Shown here: positions 46,850 to 57,314 of the stretch, one piece after another
Position numbering within the stretch: position 1 is the first letter of the stretch
Layout: the number at the start of each line of letters is the position of its first letter
Origin: Isoetes taiwanensis
Lineage: Eukaryota > Streptophyta > Lycopodiopsida > Isoetales > Isoetaceae
Assembly (NCBI GenBank): GCA_021234155.1
Contig: JAJEKV010000224.1
Span: forward strand, 370,001-434,000
DNA length: 64,000 nt
Direction: 5' to 3'
Notes under the pieces: model-generated
Seen by the model: the letters and a program-made list of their open reading frames with translations, nothing else
Told to the model about the DNA's origin: nothing
The model's database searches: none
Translations under genes and position numbers: made by a program

Positions 46850-48809
46850 TCTTCTTTTTTATTTTGGGATGTTGTTGGGTTCTGTGCCAAAGGGAACGCC
46901 GCATCTTACGCCGCATGCGGCGTTCCCTTCCAGTTTGCGTTTTTCCTTGAGTTCCCTCGCGGGATGTTGGTTGCTGGCATTCAATGTGGATTTTGAATTC
47001 TCCAAACAGAGGAGGCAGAGGAGGCATTCAATGCCGATTTTGAAGCAGCGTGTACAAGGTAGTGCGGTGTGGCTATGGCCTTGAGGATATCTCTGCCTCC
47101 TCTACAAATCTATGGTATTTCTCTTATATTCTTCTCCAGGCTTCTCTTCTGCCCGCTCATGACTAAGAGAGTTCTTTATTTATCCATGTTTGCACAGGTT
47201 ATGGTGGAGGTTAGAGCATTTCGGCGTTCTTGCAACCTATTAATTGATTTTTGGAACGCTACCAGTTAACTTCTCGGGCGGTGCATCTTGGTTTCATGAT
47301 GGAGGGCTGGGTTTCAATAGACTCGGCTTCCTTGGTTAAGGTTTTTGTTAGAAAGTAAGACGGATATGAAGAGGGTTATTTGCATTTGAGTAAATCAAAA
47401 GGAGCTTAGAGGTGCGACGGTGCCACATCCTGTATTTCTCTGATCCTAAATTTTCCACCATTTTCTTTTGCTCATTCCATCTCTTACATTTTTTTCCTCA
47501 TTCCATCTCTAAGAGGAGTACCTCCTTTCCGGTTGTGGATTCAAAGGGATAAAATCAAAGATCTGGCGGCTTATTACTGTCTACATAGGCTCGGTTTTTT
47601 TTCGTTGCGTAAGTATTTTTCCTTGAGGAGGAAATCACCGGCTTTTTACATTGCCTTGGAACCGCATCGAGCGTGTGAATCTATCTCTGCGCCTTCTTAT
47701 CAAAATGTGTGTCGTTTACGTACCTTCTCTCAAAATGTGCGAAGCCATTTGCACATCTTTTTCTCGGGTTTTCTCTGGGAGGAAACTCGGGTCCTATATT
47801 AGCTTATCCAAGGCGTGCATGTCCATCGGCATAGGCAAGTCCATCGAAAGGTATTTCTTATCCAGTTTAAAGCGAGGAAATTGGGCCCCGTTCTCGAGTT
47901 TAGTCTTTATCAGGTTTTCGGTGTAGATCCAGGGCGGGCAACGTGTTGATTACTCCACGTTTCTGTATTGCTTATTCCGGACTGTTCTCGGTGGAAAGCC
48001 ATTTGTCTAATCCATGTTACTGAGACCATTTCTGGATCGTTTCCATGTTACGGATCGTTTAAGGTAGTCTTTACAATGGTAGTCATTAAAGTCTTGGCTT
48101 CATGCACTCAAAGACCGCATAAATCCCGATTTTGCAAAAGGATGAGATGGCCTGGAATGGTTTGAATGTGGTAAAAATTTGGCTCTTATTCTTATGTTTT
48201 TCGTTTTGGGTTATTTTGTTAGGTTCTAAGGCGATTGTGTATGAAGCGTGGGCATACAGACTTTGATGCGGGCATCCTCTCAAACTCGAGTAATAATGTG
48301 CTACTTCATATTTGCATTTTTTCTCATTCGGCCTACGAAAATATAAAAATATTATATAAATGGTCAAACATTAAGGAAGCATGCTTTTCTTTTTTCCTTT
48401 TTTATGTACACTGGGTTTTAGAAAACACGATTTAGAAGTATGTGGTTATGTACTATTTTGCCTCCAAAAAGCTTCACCATTACACCTTCTTTGCCGGACT
48501 TAGATTGCTCTTCTTTGTGTCTTAAACTTAAGACACCTTTCGCTGCTTAAAAGTTTGTACAATTTTTGTCAGTAAGCGCAATTTTAATGAAAGTAGAATT
48601 AGTTTCGGCTTTTTTTCTTTTGAAACCGTATTCGGAAGGATTTTTATGGATTTCCGGTCATTGAATTGCATTTTTGGTCAGTGTTTCGATTTCAGATCCT
48701 TTGATTCCTGTTTATGCAGCTTTTGTCGCAATATCTTGCTCTTCTGATGCACATGTTTGGAATATATGAGGTTCTTACAACTATCAGAAATGGTGGCCCA
48801 ACGATCTAG

Positions 48810-49023
48810 TGAAATGCACAAATGACGTGCTAGCTATACTCGCCACCCAACCACGAGCTCGGCCCCGGAATATTGAATGCGATGAGCTCTCCCCCGAGCC
48901 TCTTTATAGCTAGCAACCCTCCATGCATGCATGCAACCCCTCTAGGGATGCATGCAACCTCTTAGGGATGCATGCAAATGCATGCAATCCCTCTCTGGAC
49001 GTCCACGTCCAGTGCCTATTGCA
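48810..49023 (-). repeat. 3' LTR of the Ty3-type element
   Basis: 214 bp, TG...CA. It contains repeated GGGATGCATGCAACC and GCATGCATGCA words and GACGTCCACGTCC. It matches the 5' LTR except for roughly ten positions, mostly clustered at 48875-48900. Confidence 0.95.
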
Positions 49024-49067
49024 TTCCCTCCCCCTTGACATCGCAGCAGTCCTCTGCTGCAAGGGGA

Positions 49068-49709
49068 CTAGAGTCCTTTTGCCATCTTAGCATAATCTTT
49101 TCTTGGCCCTCGTTTAGGCCGGCTACTAGAAGCCTCCCCAATGTCTTGTGCCTTCCGGCTGTGATATTCATGCAGAATATCGGAATAGGCCTCTAATAAA
49201 TTGCCACGAACCCATGAAGCGTCCTCCAAAGGCTTATTGACAAACTTAACCAAATATTGCTTAGAACCACTAGTGGATTTATCATTCAGAATTGTTTCCG
49301 GCTCAAAAACTTCGGAATCCTCAATCAATTCTGGTTCGCTTATTCGCCCTAGTTGGGGCAAATCTTTTCCTTGATAGGCTTTTAAAAATGAGACATTAAC
49401 AACGTCATGCATTTTCCAATCTTGAGGTAATCGCAACTTATATGCATTCTCATTGATAACTTTAATGACTTGAAAGGGTCCATGGAATCGAGGCGCCAAC
49501 TTAAGGTCTTTCTTGCGCGCGTCCTTCTTAAAGTGGCCTTTGTGAATCCTCATCCATACCCAATCACCTTCCTTAAAAGTCATTGTTTGCTGTATCTTAG
49601 ATGATTTCTTGAGAAAAGTAGCTTGAGCATCCTGAATACGAGCCTGAAGCAAGTCTATAAGATCTTTATGCTCAAGAATAAAATCATCGGCGGCGGGGAA
49701 CATCATCAC
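49068..49709 (-). CDS. Integrase C-terminal region with chromodomain (open part of pol)
   Basis: The longest unbroken piece of the element, 213 residues. It begins in the integrase C-terminal part: DLLQARIQDAQATFLKKSS, GDWVWMRIHKGHF, then the GPF block KLAPRFHGPFQVIKVINENA and LPQDWKMHDVVNVSFLKAY. About 45 residues before the end lies KQYLVKFVNKPLEDASWV, a chromodomain fold like those that steer chromoviruses to heterochromatin. The basic tail SSSRPKRGPRKDYAKM ends the polyprotein. The listed start is only the frame opening after a frameshift; the native product is a polyprotein cleaved by the element's protease. Confidence 0.88.
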   Translation of the reverse strand: MMMFPAADDFILEHKDLIDLLQARIQDAQATFLKKSSKIQQTMTFKEGDWVWMRIHKGHFKKDARKKDLKLAPRFHGPFQVIKVINENAYKLRLPQDWKMHDVVNVSFLKAYQGKDLPQLGRISEPELIEDSEVFEPETILNDKSTSGSKQYLVKFVNKPLEDASWVRGNLLEAYSDILHEYHSRKAQDIGEASSSRPKRGPRKDYAKMAKGL

Positions 49710-49738
49710 ACACTCTAAAAAGTGGTTCCAACCGTACG

Positions 49739-51830
49739 ACCATAGATTTTTGAAAAAGGTGTCATCTTAATGGTAGGCCTGAGCGGTGTTATTATAAACA
49801 AACTCAACAAAAGAGGCAAGTAGGGTTCCCAATGTCACGATGTTCATTGACAAATCCTCTTAAGATGGACGAAATAACCTTATTTACCACCTCGGATTGC
49901 CCATCGATTACGTGGATGAAAAGCGGTGGAAAACCGTAATTGGTTCCTAATTGCATAAATAGGGCCTTCGAGAATTTGCTTGTGAACTTAGTATCTCGAT
50001 GCGAAATAATGATCTTAGGGAGACCATGCGGATGCCGAAATATCTCTTTAATAAAAATAGTTGCAAGACATCATAAGCTTTTAATTTATTTGAACAAGGA
50101 ATAAAGTGTGCTTGCTTAGTCAAACAATCCAAATTGTCCAAATCATATTATTCTTTAGAACTCAATGGGAAACCTACAATGAAATCCATAGTACTTTTGT
50201 TCCCACTTACTTTTGCGGAATAGGCAAAGGCAAAGGAATACCATGAGGTTTCTTAGGAACTTTCTTGAAATGCGTTGCACGTCACACAAAAGCGATATAT
50301 GAACCATCACATCCAAAGCATAAGCCGGGCCAAGTGAAATAGGGTTCAACCTTAGCCAAAGTAGCGATAAGCCCACGATGACCTGTGATGGGTGCATCAT
50401 GGACTTCCGAAGAATAAGTTGTCTAAAAGGCACGAACAATACATAACTTTGGACCCTTATACAAGAAACCATTCGTTGTCTTATACCCAAAAGCGTTACC
50501 GGTTTGAGCCATCAACCAAATATCTTTATAATCGGGATCGGTTGCATAAAGTTGTTTCATGTCATCCAAATGATCGGTGCGCCAATAGAAAGAGAACATA
50601 CCTCATAACCTCTTCTACTTAATGCGTCGCAACCACATTCTCCTTACGGATGATAATCCACTTTGTAAAATCATCTTCTGCATAAACGAAACCCACTTAA
50701 GTTGGCGTTCGGATAAATTTTTTTTGCGGGAAACTATATGTTTGATGCTTTGATGATCGGTCAAAATATGAGCAGTGGAGCCTAAAACATAATGGCGCCA
50801 AACCTTCAAAGCATGGATACTTAAACCAAGAATTCTTTATCATACACACTATATCTACTTTGGATTCCAAAAATTCACGACTTTCAAAAGCGATAGGATG
50901 ATCTTCACGCATCAAAGCGCACCAAAGGCAGTCCCACTAGCATCAACACACATCAAGTAGGGCACCCCAAACTTTGGTAATCCTTAATGTCTGGGAGGGT
51001 TAACCATAGCATCCTTCAAAGCACGAAAAGCAATTTGTTGATTATCACCCCATAAGAAAGGCACATCCTTTTTAATTAATAAATAGAGTTGAAGCAATGC
51101 TAGCAAAATTCTTGACAAATTTTCTATAATAAGCGCACAATCCCAAAAGCAAGCAAAGCATGTCCATTGAAGGCGGACTAGGCCAACTTAAAATTGCATG
51201 TACTTTGCTAGGATCCACTTTGAGACCTTCATGAGACAATATGGCCTAAGTATTCAATCTCTCGATTGAAAGAATATACTTTTCTTAGTATTGAGCGTGA
51301 TCCGTTCTTTTATGGCGAGAAAAACCTCTTGCAAATGCAAATAGTGTTCTTCTAAAGACTTGCTAAAAACTAAAATATCATCCAAGAAAACAACTACAAA
51401 ATGACCATGCACATTCTCAAAGATTCGCCCCATTAACCTACGCATAAAAGGAAGCCGGGCATTTGTGAGACCAAAAGGCATGACTAGAAACTCATAATGT
51501 CCAAAAAGTCGTTCTAAAAGGCGTTTTATGCACATCTTCCGGGCGCCACTTTAAGTTGCCAATAGCGGACTTGAGATCTAGGCGGCTAAAAACCTTAGCA
51601 CCTTGTAATTGATCAAATAGATCATCCATACGTGGAATAGGAAACTTATTTTTATAGTAATCTTATTCAAGGCACGGTAGTCAATACACATACGCCAAGA
51701 ATTGTCCTTTTTCCGACCGGTAAAACCGGGTGCACCAAAAGGTGAGGAACTATGCGGAATTAAAACCAGCTTGAAGTAACTCATCAAGTTGGCGCTTAAT
51801 CTCGACTTGTTGCCCATGCATTCTCCTATA
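49739..51830 (-). pseudogene. Pol region: reverse transcriptase, RNase H and integrase pieces
   Basis: From high to low coordinates: reverse transcriptase at 51817-51578 ([18 protein letters not shown]) and 51535-51254, with GHYEFLVMPFGLTNA and the catalytic VVFLDDILVFSK. RNase H follows at about 50915-50615 (REDHPIAFESREF, then TAHILTDHQSIKHIVSRKKN). Integrase pieces lie at 50490-50155 (zinc-binding region) and 50141-49947 (CLTKQAHFIPCSNKLKAYDV). Many one-base frameshifts separate them. The FLDD-type active site and the RNase H DHQS motif are those of Ty3 elements. Confidence 0.9.
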
Positions 51831-52559
51831 AGGAGCTTGATTTGGGGGTTCCTTTCGACAAAAGATCAATTTTGTGGTCTTCGGCGGCGAGGAGGTAATG
51901 ATGTGGCAATGTCATTAGAAAACACATCGAGAATGATTCATAAAAACAAAATTTGGCGTTCATTTATTGGTGATGTAATTGACTTATTACACGAAGCCAC
52001 CAAGTAAACAAAAGGAGATTTCATTGCCAAGCGCTTAAATTGAACAACGAGACCATTGGAATGGGGGCTATCACAAGATCCTTAACCAACTTAAAAGGTC
52101 TTTTTTCACGCCATCCAAGGCTAACAAAAGAGTACCGAAACCCAGTCAATCAAAGGATTATACTCTTGATGCCATGGCATCCCAATCAAAAGATCCCACC
52201 TTTGCCAAGGTCAGCCACCAAAAAAATGCGGCTTGGCGTTAAAACCTTGAATGGAGTATTCCAAATCTTTAACCACCAAAGCACAAGGTGAAAGTTGACC
52301 ACAGCGGACGACAAATCCATCGCATTTGTCAATGGAATAGTGGATAAGTCCAACGCCTTCACTAACTTCGGAAATCACATCAAACTCACTACGGGGTCAA
52401 AAAGAGCATGCACTTTTCGATCCGGACGGTTTCTTAAAAAGCATAAAAGGCGACTATGTTGGGATGGTCTAGTGTATAGGAATGACCTACAAAAGCCACC
52501 GTCTTTGTCCGCTTTCTTTCTTGATTCGGTGGAACTTTAGATGAGCACGGTTTTGAATC

Positions 52560-53575
52560 CCCTTTTTTTTTTTGGGGTGTACGGGACATTCAAAAATTTA
52601 TGGTCGGGACTAGAGCAAATAAAACACTTATGCTCACGGCCGGAGGCGATTCTTAGAACCATATAGGATTCTTTAGGCTCCCTCTCTTGCGAACTTATCC
52701 TCCTCAGAGAACGCTTTGCACGACCCTAAAGCGAGAAAAGAGTAGGAACATGATCTCCATTGTTCGCCCTTCACGATGCGGGTTTAACAAACTTGTGAGA
52801 ATGACCCGCCTGGGAATCATATGACATAGGTTTAAACCCCTTTTGTGCATTGATGGCACGAGTTAATGAAAGACCCTCCTCTTCAACTTTTTACGCTGGT
52901 TTGCGAGAGGGCCCCAAAAGAAAGGTTTGCGGCTTGAAGATCCAACTTGGCTCGGATCCAGCGATGGACCTTTGCCCATCAACCGGTCAGATTTCTGCAT
53001 CATTTTGCCAAAAGCTGGAGACCTTTCTTCAAGACTCTTGCGAAAAATCCGCGAGCGGACTCCTTGTCTTCTTTGGGTCAAGCTGGTTCCATTCTGAGAG
53101 CAAATCCGCTCCCAATTATGACCCGAAACCTTTCCTTAATGAGTGTCTCAAACTCGCAAATGTTGTGATCGGAGTTTCCTTAGGTCGGTGCTTGAGTAGA
53201 TCAAGCCACCAATCATAGCGACCCCTCTAAATGGCGTTCAGCAAAATAAAGCTGAGTGTCATCATCATCCTTGGTCTTGGCGAAATATGAGTTCAGATCC
53301 GCCCAACCATGCAAAGAGTTCCTCTGCATCATCCGTGGCTGCCAAATAAGGTTTGAACTCAATTTTCACATTCGCGCCAGTCTTAATACTACTGACACGT
53401 GGATGTCCTGCATCATGTGACAGCTTCAACTGCCGAACCGCCCGGCGAAGTCCATGTCACGAAGCTCCTTTATGCGAGCTAAAAGCGACTTCCAACTTTT
53501 AAGCTCAAAATCGCATTGTGGGTCTCCAACTCCATTACCCGATCCACTTTCGCAGCGGATTGGTCCATCACAACT
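52560..53575 (-). pseudogene. Gag region of the Ty3-type element
   Basis: Starts just after the primer-binding site with MDQSAAKVDRVMELETHNAI. It continues through a frameshifted capsid region (for example FAGRFGS near 53440) to a zinc-knuckle-like HKCFICSSPDHKF near 52625-52585, whose final cysteine is shifted out of frame by one base. Stops are frequent; capsid identity is inferred from position. Confidence 0.7.
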
Positions 53576-53578
53576 TGA

Positions 53579-53591
53579 AGCTCTGATACCA
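53579..53591 (-). other. Primer-binding site (initiator Met tRNA type)
   Basis: Minus-strand TGGTATCAGAGCT sits one base inside the 5' LTR and is complementary to the 3' end of plant initiator methionine tRNA, the usual primer for Ty1 and Ty3 elements. Confidence 0.93.
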
Positions 53592-53592
53592 C

Positions 53593-53808
53593 TGAAATGC
53601 ACAAATGACGTGCTAGCTATACTCGCCACCCAACCACGAGCTCGGCAGACGAGATCTTGAATGCACGATGAGCTCTCCCAGAGCCTCTTTATAGCTAGCA
53701 ACCCTCCATGCATGCATGCAACCCCTCTAGGGATGCATGCAACCTCTTAGGGATGCATGCAAATGCATGCAATCCCTCTCTGGACGTCCACGTCCAGTGT
53801 CTATTGCA
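53593..53808 (-). repeat. 5' LTR of the Ty3-type element
   Basis: 216 bp, TG...CA, partner of 48810-49023. The short length is unusual for plant Ty3 elements. On the minus strand it should hold the promoter, but I cannot name a TATA box with confidence. Confidence 0.95.
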
Positions 53809-54270
53809 TCTAGGGGGCTGCCAATTCATCTTAGAACTGCAAAAGCATGACAACTATATAAAGAGCTTACAAAATAGCTATCAGGTCTTTCATTTGAGGC
53901 AGCAATGTTGAAGCAGGTAAGTAAGCTTAGGGTTTTTAAATCAGTCCAATGTTTTATGGTTCCTTTTGTGGCTAATGCATATATTATGGTTAACCGGTTG
54001 TGGCAAGAACAGGACAACAAGATGACTGGAGATAGAAGAAATAACTGAAGTTCAATAGAGCTCTTGGTATAAATCCAAACGCTTTTCAGTAGAGCATAGA
54101 ACACATCGTAACTTAATCAGTATATGAGTTCATGTCAATTTCTTTGAGCATTCATTATATTTTATATTTAGGATTTGAAGAGCAACCCCATTATGCTGCA
54201 GGTACTTCAGATGTAAAATGTCCAGTTTTCACTATAGAGAATAGGACTGCGTATGTGAAGAACTTCCTGC

Positions 54271-54396
54271 ATCATAAACAATCACTTTCTGGTGCAGCAA
54301 TCCCTATGTGCATCACTAATTGTCAATGGTCTCATCATAAACAATCACTTTCTGGTGCAGCAATCCCTATGTGCATCACTAATTGTCAATGGTCTC
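54271..54396. repeat. 63-bp tandem duplication shared by both arms
   Basis: ATCATAAACAATCACTTTCT starts at 54271 and 54334. The same duplication appears inverted at about 59402-59527 in the right arm, so it existed before the arms were copied. It encodes a twice-repeated HHKQSLSGAAIPMCITNCQW in one frame, without a known domain. Confidence 0.88.
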
Positions 54397-56450
54397 TTTG
54401 TTAAGGAAAGAAGTTTACAAGGAGCTTACAAGGCTTATCTCTTCCACCATGCATTTTACGGATCAACAATTTGTGTGTGCGGACTTCTAAGGTTCAAACA
54501 AGTTCTTCAGCGGGTATAGTAATTGATGCCATTTATGTCGGAAGTTTGATCTTTTGTGGTCCAGATATATGGATTTTTGGTAGAAACTAATGCAGGTGTC
54601 CTTGATGCAATTCTTCGTAGCCAGATTAGTTGTTTCCTCCTTTAAATTCTCTAAATGCCATTGATGTTTCCAATGCATGTTAAGTTACGCACTTTTATGA
54701 TTCGGTTCTACTCTTTAACTTTCAGTAAATATGTAGTTGGGTTTGGTGATCTGTTGGAGCACAAGTATTTTATATTCTATGGGGTGATCTTTGTATTGTG
54801 ACATTCATCTAAAGCGGATCATGGGTTAGAAACCTACCGATCCAAATGAATATGTGGTAAAGCTCAAATTAATGTCGATATTAGTTTTACTTAAATATTG
54901 GCGTCCTTCACCTATGTATTTGCCAGCGATAGGAATGAATATCTCGACCTAAATTTTCATTTCACGTTTGATGTAGCCTTTGGAAGTTCAAAAACATGTT
55001 ATCTACCTAAGCATGGTATGTCTATGCATATGAAAGGAAAATGACTGAGAATGTCCAATCGTTTCAAATCGTTTATGATGTTGTTAATGTTCTTTGAGCA
55101 GATATGTCTATTCAAAGCGATTCGATTTATGATGGTTGTTGGACGATGGCGTAGCTTTGGAGGGAGTCAAAGGGCGTTTGCAATAAACCTCCTTATCTTT
55201 GCTTTCGACTCTTGATTGTTTTTGCGGTAATCAAACAAGTCACCTTATTCCCATTTACGTTTCTTTGCGGAGAACCCACACTCCTAAGTTCCTTCTATCT
55301 CTAAATTCATGGTTATTCTGACGAGGAAACTTTTTTTTGGTGTTTGGACTTAATGGCACAAGTTGATAATGCATTACGGAGAAGATTTGGGTTGTTTTTG
55401 TCTTTGTTTATGTCTAAGAAAGCCATTCAACACCACTGTTGTACTTTCGACTTGGTATGTCTCCACAATCAAACCTTTGTTTTACTGTCTAAAAGCCACT
55501 CAAACACATGTTGTATTTCGTTTGGTATGTCTCGACAATCATGTTAGAAATGGCATGTGATTGATCGAGGATTTGATTTGTATTATGGCAATTATATTGA
55601 TGAATATGATTTCACCCATAGCATATGGAGCACATTCTCCATGGCATATATGGGGCATGTGATTGATCATTTATTTGATGATGAACACGTTTCACCTATA
55701 CATGCATGCCACTTCTGATTATAAGGAATTTGAGCAATGGCGCCCACCTCTCATTATAATATTAATTCACTTAACTTATCTTTGAAATGAGGGGCCTTGC
55801 AAACAAACATGTAATTATGTAAGGTGCAATCACATATGGTTGCCTTCTATTTTCTCCAATATTTGATTTCCCCATACTTTGTAGATTTGCCGATGCTTGA
55901 AAAGCCCATTATTCATTAGTTTAGAACTCTTGAGAAAATGAGAACTTGAGAAAATCATAATGGAAAATTGAGAATTCATTAGTTTAGAATGTGCAAGCGT
56001 GGGCTTTGTAGATTGCTCCAGCTTGAAAAGCCCATTATTCATGAATTCCTAGAAGACATTGTCATAGCATATTGATATAACTTTCATGTTGCAAACTAAG
56101 GTATACAGATCTCATTTTGCTACCTTAGAGCCAAATGGCAACAAAACATATGTTACCATGTGTGGTTACATGTAATAGCGAGAGGAAACATGAGGTTTTT
56201 ATCATCGTCATCATGATGTTAGAAGCAAAAGCACTTCACAAGCATTATTCCATGATATTTTGAGTAGGGTTTATTGTGCTAAACTTGGAGGCCTGCTTTT
56301 TATTTTCAAACCCTTCTTCCTTAGCTTGGCTGGTGACATTGTTGATGCAAACTGAACCTGTATTTGGAGGCGATGTCCATTAATGATATTTGTGAAGCTC
56401 TGATTTTAAAAACAAGCATTTAACAAAATTAGTTAGTTTATAATATCATA

Positions 56451-57314
56451 CTAAGCGTGTGTGATCGAGGGCGCATTAATCATCGAAGTGTGGAAGGGAC
56501 AGATGCAATAGACTTTGAATTATTATTGTTTCTGTCCACTTTCAATGTATCAAACTTGTAGTAAAAGGGTGCTCGATGATCCTGAACATTATTCAAAGAG
56601 ACAGACATTGATGCACGTGTGATTTGATGTGATTCAATACTATTTTTTTTTTTGTAACTTAAAAATCCTTCCTGATAAGGTAGAACCTGACAACTCAACC
56701 CTTTGGGGTCGCCTCCAAGTTTAAGAGCTCTTGATGCAAAGTCATAACATCCATCTTTTGTCCATTCTCTTTGTGTTGGTAATTGTGTCTTAGTTTGTTA
56801 AATCATTAAATAATGGTTAAGGTAGGGGGTGAGGGAAAGTGGCAAATGGTCATTATGAGAAATAAAGCATGGATGTATCTTCTCTTGTTATTAAGAATAA
56901 GTCGCATATTTTGTGCAAATTCTACGTTGGTAGAAGAGCCAACAAAGTACTAAATGTGTGTGAATAGGAAAGGTTAAATGCTTGAATGCCCCGTAAGAAA
57001 GAATAAAATTACTGTAGGGTGTTTAAAAGCAACCATAGTAGTGAGAAGAAACCCTCCGAATATTTATATACAAAGACAATGACTATTAACAAATCTTTGA
57101 AGGTCAGAGATTCCTTTTGAGATTCTTTGAGTGCAACCTTCTTTCTTTTTCATCTTAGCCTGTTATGCAAATCCTCAGTCGTCAACCAAATACAAACTTA
57201 ATGAAATATTGAACATAAGAATCCGTTCACAAACACCATGGTGTTTTCCTAATTCAAGCTTACATCTCTTCTGTATCATTCAATGACTTGCATCTGATGA
57301 AAACTTCTACAGAA
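56451..57314. other. Spacer between the inverted arms
   Basis: 864 bp of single-copy sequence. An open frame at 56480-56698 (-) has no recognised domain. 57231-57312 is an inverted match to sequence beyond the outer end of the right arm (61903-61947 plus 62811-62850), and AACACCATGGTGTT at 57237-57250 is a perfect palindrome. Confidence 0.75.

Larger units (their letters stand above)
48810..53808 (-). mobile_element. Complete Ty3-type (chromovirus-like) LTR retrotransposon
   Basis: Two direct repeats, 48810-49023 and 53593-53808, begin TG and end CA and are flanked by identical TCTAG (48805-48809 and 53809-53813). On the minus strand the 5' LTR is followed at 53591-53579 by TGGTATCAGAGCT, a primer-binding site for initiator methionine tRNA, and the 3' LTR is preceded by an AAGGGGGAGGGAA polypurine tract (49024-49036). 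The order gag, reverse transcriptase, RNase H, integrase, chromodomain is that of Ty3 chromoviruses. The coding region is broken by many frameshifts, so it is structurally complete but not autonomous as given. Confidence 0.97.
46850..56450. repeat. Left arm of giant inverted repeat (split by an LTR element)
   Basis: 46850-48809 plus 53814-56450 (about 4.6 kb) is the reverse complement of 57315-61902, seen by eye at many points: TTTTATTTTGGGATGTTGTT at the outer end, AGGCATTCAATGCCGATTTTG, GTGGCCCAACGATCTAG at the LTR insertion, and TAACAAAATTAG near the inner end. No protein family recognised. The outer end (TGTTGTTGGGTTCTGTGCC) looks like the start of an LTR, so the arm may derive from a retrotransposon. 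Confidence 0.93.
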
